A stretch of 61,923 bases of DNA from Planctomycetota bacterium (GTDB lineage: Bacteria > Planctomycetota > UBA8108 > JACQVS01). The stretch lies in NCBI GenBank assembly GCA_028280485.1, contig JANQLS010000188.1, positions 1 through 61,923 of the forward strand, given 5' to 3'. The notes beneath the pieces were generated by a model that searched no databases, was not told where the DNA came from, and saw nothing but the letters and a program-made list of their open reading frames with translations. Position 1 is the stretch's first letter; each line of letters starts with the position of its first letter. Shown here piece after piece: positions 1-9,621 of this stretch. Both the position numbers and the translations under genes were made by a program.

Positions 1-703
<703 letters not shown>

Positions 704-1033
704 GGCTAGATTCCCTCGGGAAGAGATTCGTGGAACCGGATTTAAAAGCAGTACCCAATTTAAAGGTAAAGGCCTGTAAAAGAATGTTTTTTGAACTATT
801 ATGCATGGTTCGCCCATCCCCGACTCTCGTTAGAGATCCCGTATTTCAGTTCTCTTCAGTTTCATCCTCATCATGTCCATCGACAAGGCAGGTCTTGAAT
901 GACTCTGCCAAAAAGGATTCCCAAAAATAATGGGCTGAATAAGTAGGCTGGAATAGGGGCACAACCTTTGCAGTTCTCTTAGTTATACATTAAACCCAAC
1001 AGAACTCTGAGGTTCTTCAAAAATAACGGACTT
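704..1033. other. Divergent intergenic region
   Basis: This 330-bp stretch separates the leftward Asp-rich gene from the rightward TPR gene and should hold both promoters. I see no clear -10/-35 pair, no hairpin with a T-run and no credible small gene. A plus-strand frame at 673-930 overlaps the signal peptide codons of the leftward gene and is judged a shadow. Confidence 0.4.
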
Positions 1034-1141
1034 ATGACTCATTTGACAAATTCCTACATTCTCATTTCTCCTTCAAAACTCGGTTTTCAGCGAGATTTGA
1101 GCACTTCTGACAGTTTTGCCTCCGAACGAGCGAGCCATTCG

Positions 1142-3319
1142 ATGAAAACACATCCAACAAAGCCCGTGGCCTCTTCTAACCCTACTAAGAGATCTCGCTT
1201 GGGCAGTTTCAGCCTGATGGGGATCAGTTTGGTGATGATCTTCTCCTGTTTGGCGACGCCCACTTTCGGGGACATCGTCGAACTCCTGGACAATAACAAG
1301 AAGGTAGAAGGAAACGTCATCGACTTGGGGGGAAACTCCATCGCCGTGATCCAGTCTCACGGAAGACGGAAGATCCACAAGGGAGATATCCTTCGAGTTG
1401 TTTATAGTCTCGACAAGAAGCCTCAAGAAGCTCGTACGACGGATCTTGTCATCCGTACAAATGGGCAGGATCTAGAAGGAAAAGCTCGCTATACCAAAGA
1501 CTCTCTCTTTTTAAGAGTTGAGATGGAAAATGGTAATGTCGTCTCGGTACCTGCTAATGAAGTGGCCAAGGTGATTTACAGCGGACAAAATGAAGATGAA
1601 TTCAATCCGAGTCTTCTCTATACCCAAAAAACTGAAGATCTCATCACTCAAGAATTTAAAAAGCTCAATCACGCTGAACTTCTCATTCGTGAAGGGGCGG
1701 TCCGTCGTTTAAAAGCGATTGGATATTTCGCAGTCGAAAAAGTTAAAGAACGTATCTACGAAATCGAGGATCAACTTTCTCCTATCAATCGCGAAACTAA
1801 AGAGCAGCGAGCCTTGTTGGAGGAGAAAGCCTTACTCCAAGAGATCTACCTCACTCAAGTCATCCGGGCGAAGGTACCCCACAAGATCGAAAAGGAAAAG
1901 CCGAGCATCTATAAGATCATTCTCGACGGAGACTCTCGCGAGAAAAGCAAGCTGATGGATTGGCTCTTCACCGCTTTTCCAAAAGAATCCGTCCCCTTGG
2001 CGCGAGTCCTCCTCGATGACTCGAAGCAAGATACGATCTTACGCGCTCGAATCATCGGTTTCTTTCAGGGCCTTCAATTGAATTTAGAGCTCTTGGATGC
2101 TTACCGACAAAGTACGGGAAAGATTCAACTCGCCTTGAGCATCGCGCTAGGAAAAAATCGTATTTTAGTGGGTGTCCCCACCTTGATCGAGGCTCTCTCT
2201 TTTGAAGATGCCATCGTGAGAAAGCTCGCCTTCGAAAACCTCAAAGAGATGACCGGGATCGACAATGGCTACCATCCTCATGATCTCCCCTCAACTCGTC
2301 GACATGCGATTAACAAGTGGAGAGCTTGGTGGCAAACTCACAAAGATACGGTTCTCCAACAAGCCGAGGCGATCCTGAGTGGAAAGCGGGTCGATACACC
2401 GCAAAGAAAAGAAGCTCGTGAACTTTGGCTCAAAGCCAACGAGGTGATGGACAGTGATCAGTTGAAGTTGTCGGAATCATTCTTGAAGCAAGCGATCCTC
2501 CGTGACCCCACGTTTATCAATGCCCACGTTCAGTTAGCTTTCCTCTATTACTCTAGCCTCAATCGGCCCGAGGAAGCGAAAAAGATTTTAAATAGCCTGG
2601 TGACGAAGCCCTTGCCGGGAGTCCACCGTGAAAGCTTGACTTGGGTTCACTACCACTTAGGCAAAATTGCTGAACAAGAAAAGAATGACATTTTAGCCCA
2701 AAAATCTTACGAGCGGGCCTTTGCTCGAGACGCTTCGTTCTTTAGAGCAGCGATCGCATTGGCGGATGTCAATTACCGTTTAGCGACTCGTGATCGAAAG
2801 CTGACGATCGTAGAACGTAAAGACCGCCTCACAGAAGTGATCGAGTACTACAACATGGCATCGAAGATTATCGATGAGCATCAAGATGGTCTCGAGCTTC
2901 TGTACCAAGAAAACTTACCCTTGGACGGGGGAGAGTACTTTGATCTTCGAGCCCATAACTCAAGAGTGAATAGTGTGAAGAGCTCGATGCGAGTAGCGAA
3001 AGCTAAGGCGCACCTCGGCATTGCCCGAGTGCAGGCTCTTTTAGCTCAACGTCGAAAGGCGATGGAAACGCTCACCTTGGGGATCGATATCCTCGGGAAA
3101 GATAAACACCAACAAGCCAAACAAATGAAAGTTGAATTGAGAAATTACTTAGCCCTTCTCTTTGAGGGACAAGGGAATTTCAACGCAGCTTTCGCAGAAT
3201 ACAAAAAGGTTATTCGCGATTTAGACTCAACGAATCAAGTCGCTCAACGCGGTTTGAGAAGAACTCAGCGCCAGATTACCCGAAGAGACACGAATTTCAG
3301 TCGTCCCTATCGAAATTAA
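1142..3319 (+). CDS. Exported HEAT/TPR repeat protein
   Basis: The open frame starts at 1034, but the ATG at 1142 is preferred. From there the protein starts MKTHPTKPVASSNPTKRSRL and is followed by a hydrophobic stretch ending LATPTFGD, a signal peptide; the upstream 36 residues do not look like a leader. Neither start has a good ribosome binding site. After cleavage come a small beta-rich part (about residues 42-150), a coiled charged segment, HEAT-like helices (~266-370) and a TPR region (~440-690). A basic tail ends the protein. It probably acts as a periplasmic or cell-surface scaffold; no catalytic motif is visible. The next gene converges on it, with a shared terminator at 3357-3391. 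Confidence 0.8.
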   Translation: MKTHPTKPVASSNPTKRSRLGSFSLMGISLVMIFSCLATPTFGDIVELLDNNKKVEGNVIDLGGNSIAVIQSHGRRKIHKGDILRVVYSLDKKPQEARTTDLVIRTNGQDLEGKARYTKDSLFLRVEMENGNVVSVPANEVAKVIYSGQNEDEFNPSLLYTQKTEDLITQEFKKLNHAELLIREGAVRRLKAIGYFAVEKVKERIYEIEDQLSPINRETKEQRALLEEKALLQEIYLTQVIRAKVPHKIEKEKPSIYKIILDGDSREKSKLMDWLFTAFPKESVPLARVLLDDSKQDTILRARIIGFFQGLQLNLELLDAYRQSTGKIQLALSIALGKNRILVGVPTLIEALSFEDAIVRKLAFENLKEMTGIDNGYHPHDLPSTRRHAINKWRAWWQTHKDTVLQQAEAILSGKRVDTPQRKEARELWLKANEVMDSDQLKLSESFLKQAILRDPTFINAHVQLAFLYYSSLNRPEEAKKILNSLVTKPLPGVHRESLTWVHYHLGKIAEQEKNDILAQKSYERAFARDASFFRAAIALADVNYRLATRDRKLTIVERKDRLTEVIEYYNMASKIIDEHQDGLELLYQENLPLDGGEYFDLRAHNSRVNSVKSSMRVAKAKAHLGIARVQALLAQRRKAMETLTLGIDILGKDKHQQAKQMKVELRNYLALLFEGQGNFNAAFAEYKKVIRDLDSTNQVAQRGLRRTQRQITRRDTNFSRPYRN

Positions 3320-3356
3320 TCTAGGCCCAAATCCGAATTGCAGAACTCGATTCCAC

Positions 3357-3391
3357 AAAAAAAGCGCCACCCGTCGGGTGGCGCTTTTTTT
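3357..3391. terminator. Bidirectional intrinsic terminator
   Basis: A perfect 9-bp GC stem (GCGCCACCC at 3364-3372, GGGTGGCGC at 3376-3384) with a 3-nt loop is flanked by seven A on the left and seven T on the right. It therefore works on both strands and sits between two convergent genes. Confidence 0.93.
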
Positions 3392-3413
3392 GTGAGTTGT
3401 CTTCGAGATGGAT

Positions 3414-5945
3414 CTATTCGGAATCTTTGACATCTTCGATTGGATTTACCGTTGAGGTCGCTTCGCTTCCTTCTCCTCTGAATTCAACGTGAACGAGATA
3501 GTACTCTGAAAGCTTCTCTTCATTGAGAAAGGATCTTTGAAGAACTTCCCCGACACCCGGAGCGAAATAATGGTCTGTCACGGCTTCATCGTAGAGTCCC
3601 TCAGGAGTCGGGGTACGAATGGTATTTCTGATTAAAATACAATCGGAGTAAACCACGCCTTCCGTCGGTTCTACTATTTGACCAATTGAAATCAATTCCC
3701 AACGATGGAGGACATCTTTAAACCACTGATCCCGGCGAGGGAATTCTTCTTCGACTGAAGATAAGCCTACCGGGATGGTGTACACGGCTTTATCTACAAT
3801 TCGAATCCAGTTCTCTTCCGATCTTTCCCAAATTTCAGTTTGACGCTCAAGATTTTGAGTGCGTTCAACTTTGACTTTGTTATCCGGGGTTCGTTCCACA
3901 ATTTCAAAGCGGCGACGTTCGTTCGTACCCCGAAGTTCGTATTCCCAGCTCTGGACCTTATCGATCGGGAAGAAGTCTTGTTCTAAAGAGAGAACTTTTA
4001 AGTAGACGTCTCGTTGTTCATCGGGAATCACGCCACCGAATTCTTGAAACTTATTAAACGCGGCCAAAGCTTTTCCGTACTCCTTTTCCTTGAGATGGAG
4101 TTGGGCATGAAGTTGTTGAACTTCTTGGGAAGACTCGGGGGAAAATCCCGAGGTGTCTAAAGTCTTTAAATCTTCGAGAACCTTTTTAGCGGGGGCGGTT
4201 TCTCCCAGTTCATAGTAGGCTTGCGCGATATGAACGTAGAGGCCTGCATCACTTGAGAAGAGGCGAGATTCAACGATCCTTCTCGCCTGGAGCCAATATT
4301 GAAGGGCAGCCTCCCAGTCACCGGCGGTGCGACTTTGTTCTGCTTCGCTTTTTAAGATGGTAACGAGGGCCTGGTCATCTTCCTTAGTGGGTTTGCGGAG
4401 ACGTTCTAAGTTCTCTAATCCCAGTTTTTGGTCCCCTTGTTCAATATACGCATGACCGAGGATTCGTCGGACTTCATCGGTTCGGGCGTGTTGAGGGATC
4501 TCTTTTAATAGCTCGAAGGCATCTCCTGAGCGGTTTTCATGCCAGAGACTCACTCCATGAGCTAAATTGAGATTCATAAATGAAGTTCCTTCGGGGAGCT
4601 TTTCGAATTCAGTCAAGGCTTCCTTCCACTCGGAGTGGTGATAGTGGAGCCAGCCTTTGAGGAAGCGAAAAGAATCTCTTCTGAGTTGAGAGATTTCATT
4701 TACGGATAGTTTTTGGATTTTTTGGAGGGCTTCTTCGTGATTTCCAGCCAAGACCAATTTTTGAATATCACTGAAGCCTTGAATGCGGGGGAAGCGAACC
4801 AGTGCCACTCGGTAAGAGTCTATCTTTAATTGAAGTCGAGCTGATTGAGATGAACTGGTAGAGAGTTCGATCGCCTGCGTCAACTGTTCGATACCTCGTT
4901 GAAGATCGATCAGACGACGAGTGTTGAGGGCGGTTTCTGCTTCTTCCTCAAGCGATTGAATCCAAGAGGCTTTTAAATAAGTCAGTTGTTCGGTGAAGTC
5001 GGATTCTTCGGGCCAGGTCTCTTGAGATGTAATGAGAAGAGTTCTTGCTGCTTCAAAATCTCCTTCGGCTTGAAGGTTGGCAGCTGCCGTCAAGGCTGCT
5101 TGAATGGCTCTTTGGACATTTCGCTCTTCGATTTCAAAGCGCTTGTTTTGAGATCGTTCTTCAGTTCCATCGTAGGGAGAACCGTTTTGAACGTGTTCTT
5201 CGACTGCTTGCAGGAAGAATTCAACTTCATCTTCTGAAAGACGATCGAGGATGTTGGAGACGTGATTGTAGAGGAGCTTATATTCTCTATTTGAATCTTG
5301 CTCGATGAGCTTTTTATAAATAGCGAGTGATTCTTCGGGGACCTGATCGGAAGTTTCGATCGCTTCGAGGGTGAGAGCTCGAACCAGTTGATGCTCGGGG
5401 CGATCGGGATTGAGAAGTGAACAGGCTTCCGACTGACGAAGGCTGGCGTCGTAGCCTTGCTGAATGAGTTGGCAGTAAGCCTCCCAGGCTAAAATATCGT
5501 AATTTTCTCCGATGGCTCGCGAATGTTGAAGTTCGAGCAGAGCGTCTTGGGTCGCTTCGACCAACTGTGAAGATCGGAGTTCGGGATCGTGGTTTCCGAG
5601 CGCGAGTTCGATCCTCGAGCGAGCGAGGACGTAGAGACCCCGTTGAGTGTTTTCGGGGGATAGGCGATGCGTTTCTAAGCTTTGGATCAAATCGGTGATC
5701 GCCTCTTCGAAGCGTTCGAGGTTAAATCTTGAGATTCCTCTCTCGAGCACCCCCAGTTCGAAATTGGGCTTTTCCCCGACGAGACCATCGAAGAAGGACT
5801 CCGCTTCATCCCAGTGCTCCAATCGAGCTGCTTCTAAGCCGGTTTTGTACTGACGAGCTTGGTCCTCGGTCAGAGCCTGGCAACCACTGATGAGCAGCAG
5901 CAAAAGGGTCCAAACTGGGGTTTTATTAAGGAATTTAAAGTTCAT
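3414..5945 (-). CDS. Large TPR lipoprotein
   Basis: This 843-residue protein begins with a lipoprotein signal; the lipobox is LISGC with the acylated Cys at residue 22. TPR-type helical hairpins (for example AARLEHWDEAESFFDGL, and LEHLQ-like pairs further on) fill residues ~30-640. The last ~190 residues are different, beta-rich and contain an FAPGVGEV motif of the kind seen near the ends of beta-structured outer-membrane lipoproteins. It is expected to be anchored in a membrane facing the periplasm and to act in protein assembly or scaffolding. No enzyme motif is seen. It is transcribed alone: its 3' end shares a terminator with the convergent TPR gene, and its 5' side faces sucC across 470 bp. 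Confidence 0.82.
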   Translation of the reverse strand: MNFKFLNKTPVWTLLLLLISGCQALTEDQARQYKTGLEAARLEHWDEAESFFDGLVGEKPNFELGVLERGISRFNLERFEEAITDLIQSLETHRLSPENTQRGLYVLARSRIELALGNHDPELRSSQLVEATQDALLELQHSRAIGENYDILAWEAYCQLIQQGYDASLRQSEACSLLNPDRPEHQLVRALTLEAIETSDQVPEESLAIYKKLIEQDSNREYKLLYNHVSNILDRLSEDEVEFFLQAVEEHVQNGSPYDGTEERSQNKRFEIEERNVQRAIQAALTAAANLQAEGDFEAARTLLITSQETWPEESDFTEQLTYLKASWIQSLEEEAETALNTRRLIDLQRGIEQLTQAIELSTSSSQSARLQLKIDSYRVALVRFPRIQGFSDIQKLVLAGNHEEALQKIQKLSVNEISQLRRDSFRFLKGWLHYHHSEWKEALTEFEKLPEGTSFMNLNLAHGVSLWHENRSGDAFELLKEIPQHARTDEVRRILGHAYIEQGDQKLGLENLERLRKPTKEDDQALVTILKSEAEQSRTAGDWEAALQYWLQARRIVESRLFSSDAGLYVHIAQAYYELGETAPAKKVLEDLKTLDTSGFSPESSQEVQQLHAQLHLKEKEYGKALAAFNKFQEFGGVIPDEQRDVYLKVLSLEQDFFPIDKVQSWEYELRGTNERRRFEIVERTPDNKVKVERTQNLERQTEIWERSEENWIRIVDKAVYTIPVGLSSVEEEFPRRDQWFKDVLHRWELISIGQIVEPTEGVVYSDCILIRNTIRTPTPEGLYDEAVTDHYFAPGVGEVLQRSFLNEEKLSEYYLVHVEFRGEGSEATSTVNPIEDVKDSE

Positions 5946-6415
5946 AGGGCTTTTTTCCTTCGGTCCGTAGCCGAATCCTCGATCGAGGTGAGTTCACTGC
6001 CGGGAAAAATCTTGTTTGTCGCCCTTTTCAGGGCTTTCCACGGCTTGCTTTCAATCGGGGCGTTTCTATAATGCTTTGCTGAAGTTCCTACTTAGGAGAC
6101 CTCATGGATACTCTCCTGGACAAGCTTATGGATAAAGGTCCATCCTCTTATCGGAGTAGATTCTCCAGGGCGTTTGCTTTTTCTTCTTAGGACTCTATTC
6201 CAGCCTGAATTCACCGGTTTCTTCGGCTTCAAGCTCTGATAACAGTTGGATCTGGCAACATTATCAGTGCATGCTTTGAAGCAGGACCAAAGGACCAGGC
6301 TAAATTTCAGGGCCAACTATCGGAGCTCGAGGTAGGGGCTCATTCGGCTTCAGTTTCGATTTCTCACTCGGAACTGAATCACATCTGTGAACTTTAAACG
6401 AACCAAGGGAATGCC
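5946..6415. other. Divergent intergenic region upstream of sucC
   Basis: These 470 bp lie between the TPR lipoprotein start and sucC and must contain both promoters. No convincing promoter pair, riboswitch or small gene was recognised. The minus-strand frame at 6092-6316 has no family features or ribosome binding site and is not called. Confidence 0.4.
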
Positions 6416-7579
6416 GTGAAAATTCACGAATACCAAGCGAAGGAGCTTTTAGAGCGCTTCAACGTGCCAATTTTGAAGGGAGCACCGGCTCTGTCAGTGG
6501 ACGAAGCCGTCGAAAAAGCTCGCGAAATCGGGGGCGACCGCTGGGTCGTCAAGGCCCAAATTCACGCCGGTGGCCGAGGTAAGGGAGGCGGCGTCAAAGT
6601 CGTCGACGGTGAAGATGGTGTGCGAGAGGCCGCAAGCCAAATCTTGGGAATGAACTTGGTCACTCCTCAAACCGGTCCCGAAGGCAAAGAAGTTCGTCGT
6701 CTTTTGATCGAAGAAGCTTGTAGCATCGAGAACGAATACTACGTGGGGATCGTCATCGACCGTTCATGCGGGCTTCCCGTCTTGATGGCCTCGGCCGAGG
6801 GTGGGGTAGAGATCGAAGAAGTCGCCGCAGAATCACCCGAAAAGATTTTTAAAGAGTCCTTCGATCCCGATCGAGGTCTCCATGGTTACCAGGGGCGGAT
6901 CTTGGCTAAGAAGTTGGGCTTTGAGGGAAAGATGATCGCTCGCGTGGCTTCCTTTATGGTGAAGTTAGCTCGATCGTTTGTTGATACCGATGCCTCCCTC
7001 GCCGAGATCAATCCCATGGTTTCGACGACTGACGGTCAAATTTTAGCCTTGGATGCTAAATTCAATTTCGATTCCAACGCTCTCTATCGTCAGAAACAAA
7101 TCGTCGAGTACCGCGATATTCACGAAGAAGATCAAGCGGAACTACGTGCTTCTGAATTTGACCTCAGTTATATCAGTCTCGATGGCAACATCGGCTGTAT
7201 GGTCAACGGAGCGGGACTGGCGATGGCTACATTAGATATCATCAAGCACTTCGGTGCATCTCCCGCTAACTTCCTCGATGTGGGAGGAGGGGCAACCGCT
7301 GAAAAAGTCACCGAAGCCTTCAAGATTATCCTCGATAGCCCCAAGGTCGAAGCGATCTTAGTGAACATCTTCGGAGGGATCATGAAGTGTGACGTGATCG
7401 CCGAGGGCATCGTCGAAGGAGCCAAGCAGGTTGAACTTAAAGTTCCCTTGGTCGTTCGACTCGAAGGAACCAACGTCGAACAAGGGAAGCAGATTTTAAA
7501 AGACTCAGGTCTTCCCATCATCGCGGCTGAAAGTCTTTCCCACGCGGCTGAACAAGCCGTCGCTGCAACCCAAGCCTAA
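6416..7579 (+). CDS. sucC: Succinate-CoA ligase (ADP/GTP-forming) subunit beta
   Basis: SucC forms the nucleotide-binding and succinate-binding half of succinyl-CoA synthetase, which makes ATP or GTP from succinyl-CoA in the TCA cycle. The protein begins with the family signature KIHEYQAKELLERF and carries the ATP-grasp segment WVVKAQIHAGGRGKGGG (about residues 44-60). The C-terminal half has the ligase segment IFGGIMKCDVIAEGIV. Length is 387 residues, essentially the same as the well-known E. coli protein. The start is a GTG at 6416, with AAGGGA at 6405-6410 five bases upstream; an ATG at 6411 is out of frame. sucD follows after 27 bp, so the two are co-transcribed. Confidence 0.97.
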   Translation: MKIHEYQAKELLERFNVPILKGAPALSVDEAVEKAREIGGDRWVVKAQIHAGGRGKGGGVKVVDGEDGVREAASQILGMNLVTPQTGPEGKEVRRLLIEEACSIENEYYVGIVIDRSCGLPVLMASAEGGVEIEEVAAESPEKIFKESFDPDRGLHGYQGRILAKKLGFEGKMIARVASFMVKLARSFVDTDASLAEINPMVSTTDGQILALDAKFNFDSNALYRQKQIVEYRDIHEEDQAELRASEFDLSYISLDGNIGCMVNGAGLAMATLDIIKHFGASPANFLDVGGGATAEKVTEAFKIILDSPKVEAILVNIFGGIMKCDVIAEGIVEGAKQVELKVPLVVRLEGTNVEQGKQILKDSGLPIIAAESLSHAAEQAVAATQA

Positions 7580-7606
7580 AGAATAGAATTAAGAAAGCTT
7601 TGATCC

Positions 7607-8482
7607 ATGAGTATTTTGGTCAATAAAGATACCCGCGTCATCTGCCAAGGATTGACGGGAAAGACCGGTCAATTCCATACTCGACAAGCGGTGGAATACG
7701 GCACGAATATGGTGGGGGGAGTCACTCCGGGAAAAGGTGGAAGTGATGTCGATGGCATCCCTATCTTTGATTCGGTCAGTGAGGCAGTCGCTGAGACGCA
7801 AGCAAACGCTACCGTGATTTATGTTCCCCCTCCTTTTGCTGCCGATGCCATTTTGGAAGCGGCTGCGGCTGGAATCGAACTCATCGTTTGCATCACCGAA
7901 GGCATCCCTGCGATCGATATGGTGAAAGCCATGGCGATCCTCAAAGCGGATTTCCCGAACTCTCGAGTCGTCGGTCCCAACTGCCCGGGTGTGATCACTC
8001 CCGGTGAATGCAAGATTGGGATCATGCCCGGTTACATCCACAAGCCCGGGAAAATCGGCATCGTCAGTCGAAGTGGAACTTTAACTTACGAAGCCGTCTG
8101 GCAGACCACTCAGTTAGATCTCGGTCAGTCGACTTGTTTAGGGATCGGTGGCGATCCCATCATCGGAACTGACTTTATCGATGCCTTGAGGCTCTTCCAA
8201 GACGATCCCCAAACGGAAGGCATCGTGATGATCGGGGAGATCGGTGGAACTTCGGAAGAGGAAGCCGCTGAGTTCATCCAATCGAATGTCACGAAACCCG
8301 TCGTCGGATTCATCGCCGGTCAAGCTGCTCCCAAAGGGAAGCGGATGGGGCATGCCGGAGCGATCATTTCCGGAGGGAAAGGAACTGCGGCCGAAAAGAT
8401 GAAGGCCCTCGAAGCAGCGAACGTTGCGATCATTCCCACTCCCGACAAAATCGGCGAAGTGATGGTGGCGAGCATGAGCTGA
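7607..8482 (+). CDS. sucD: Succinate-CoA ligase subunit alpha
   Basis: SucD binds CoA and carries the histidine that is phosphorylated during succinyl-CoA synthetase catalysis. The N-terminal Rossmann/CoA domain shows QGLTGKTGQFHTRQA and NMVGGVTPGKGG, and the phosphohistidine loop GHAGAI is present with the active His at about residue 249. Length (291) matches the family. It lies 27 bp after sucC, and a bidirectional terminator follows the stop. Nothing is missing or unusual in it. Confidence 0.97.
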   Translation: MSILVNKDTRVICQGLTGKTGQFHTRQAVEYGTNMVGGVTPGKGGSDVDGIPIFDSVSEAVAETQANATVIYVPPPFAADAILEAAAAGIELIVCITEGIPAIDMVKAMAILKADFPNSRVVGPNCPGVITPGECKIGIMPGYIHKPGKIGIVSRSGTLTYEAVWQTTQLDLGQSTCLGIGGDPIIGTDFIDALRLFQDDPQTEGIVMIGEIGGTSEEEAAEFIQSNVTKPVVGFIAGQAAPKGKRMGHAGAIISGGKGTAAEKMKALEAANVAIIPTPDKIGEVMVASMS

Positions 8483-8514
8483 GGTCGACGGTTCGTAGCC
8501 CAAACTGAATTTAC

Positions 8515-8555
8515 AAAAAAAAGGAATCCGATTAAGAATCGGATTCCTTTTTTTG
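8515..8555. terminator. Bidirectional intrinsic terminator after sucCD
   Basis: Arms AAGGAATCCGATT (8521-8533) and AATCGGATTCCTT (8537-8549) pair perfectly around an AAG loop, with an A-run on the left and a T-run on the right. It ends sucCD transcription and probably that of the convergent XRE gene. Confidence 0.93.
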
Positions 8556-8581
8556 TTTTTGTGATCTTCTAAACGAATCGA

Positions 8582-9247
8582 TTATTTCTTTTTTTTCTTC
8601 TTCGATTTTTTCTTCTTTGTCGATTTCTTTGAACTCGACTCTGATTTTTTTTGCGCGGATTTTTTGGAACTTGATTTTCCAGCGCCTGATTTTCCAGTGC
8701 CCGATTTTGATCGCTTCTGTTTGTTTTTGGGGGGAGGAGTCTTCGTGTAATCTAAGGAAGAATGAAGTGGAGGAGTTTCGCCCTCGGCAATCATTTCACT
8801 CATTTTACTGAGAAGAGCCGTTCGCGATGTATTAGCACAATTGTAAACTAAAAAGTGCATCACTCTTAAGACTTCGATGGGCATCTCCGGGATGCTCAAA
8901 GAGATATCTCTAGCGATGGGATTGCATTCAGTTAGGGCTTCGAGGAATGCTTTTTCTTCTCGAGTGATATTCGCCCTGACGATGTCTTTGGGGTCTTGGT
9001 TTTTTTTGGCGACCTTATCTTTGTAGGTGTAGCCTTGATAGGGATAGGGGAGTTTTTCATCGAGGAGGTATTCGATGCTGACGCCCAAGTATTTGGCGAT
9101 CCTCCAGAGGATATGGGCTCGAGGGGCATTGATGCCAGCTTCGATTTTGGAGAGCGCACTCGGAGTGATGTTGCTCGCTTGAGCTAATTCAAGCTGAGAG
9201 ACATTATCGTCGTGACGCATATTTAATATTTTTCTACCGGGATGCAT
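8582..9247 (-). CDS. XRE-family DNA-binding regulator with a Lys/Ser-rich tail
   Basis: The first ~65 residues form a helix-turn-helix of the XRE/Cro type: MRHDDNVSQLELAQASNITP, then SALSKIEAGINAPRAHILWRI and LGVSIEYLLDE. A middle part (~70-150) has no recognised domain. The last ~50 residues are low complexity, almost only Lys, Ser, Gly and Thr, ending in SKKKKKK. Such tails bind nucleic acid non-specifically and recall those on bacterial histone-like proteins. It is a single gene; its promoter side faces nrnA. The target is unknown. Confidence 0.85.
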   Translation of the reverse strand: MHPGRKILNMRHDDNVSQLELAQASNITPSALSKIEAGINAPRAHILWRIAKYLGVSIEYLLDEKLPYPYQGYTYKDKVAKKNQDPKDIVRANITREEKAFLEALTECNPIARDISLSIPEMPIEVLRVMHFLVYNCANTSRTALLSKMSEMIAEGETPPLHSSLDYTKTPPPKNKQKRSKSGTGKSGAGKSSSKKSAQKKSESSSKKSTKKKKSKKKKKK

Positions 9248-9621
9248 AAGTAACCCAAGCCTTTATGAACTCTTTATTGTTTTACATTGAAGGATAGATC
9301 TTGCAGTCTAACCCTGAAAAACAGGAAAAAGAGGATTTAGTTTGTGCGGTATTGAATCCTTCAAATACTTCTTTAACTCATGCTAACCGTTCAATCTCAA
9401 TATGCCAGTTTCAGATTTTTACTATAGGAAAAAAATTGTTGTTTTTAAAAATATTTTCCATATTGAAGAATTCGCTAGATGGAGTTCAATTCTTTGATCT
9501 TCAGATTCCAGTGCCCTTCGTACCTCAAAGCGATTAAAATTGGCGGATTGAATCCAGCATCACTTTGTGTGTACTTGTTAACTATAATTTTGCAGTGAAG
9601 CAAAAATTTCACTGATTCGCG
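9248..9621. other. AT-rich divergent intergenic region
   Basis: This 374-bp stretch between the XRE regulator and nrnA is visibly richer in A and T than its surroundings and probably contains both promoters. The plus frame at 9301-9537 does not look like a protein gene. The only structured element I see is the inverted repeat at 9593-9614. Confidence 0.45.
9593..9614. promoter_or_regulatory. Inverted repeat just upstream of nrnA
   Basis: CAGTGAA (9593-9599) and TTCACTG (9608-9614) are a perfect 7-bp inverted repeat around an 8-nt AT-rich spacer, ending 7 bases before the nrnA ATG. It could be an operator for a dimeric repressor (the adjacent XRE gene is a candidate) or a 5' UTR hairpin over the ribosome site. 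No Shine-Dalgarno sequence is seen here. Confidence 0.4.

Noticed and set aside
6092..6316. Minus-strand open frame before sucC
   Set aside because: Unusual composition, no start signal and no recognisable feature; more likely non-coding promoter DNA.
9301..9537. Plus-strand open frame in the AT-rich gap
   Set aside because: Low-complexity AT DNA with no start signal; its translation looks random.
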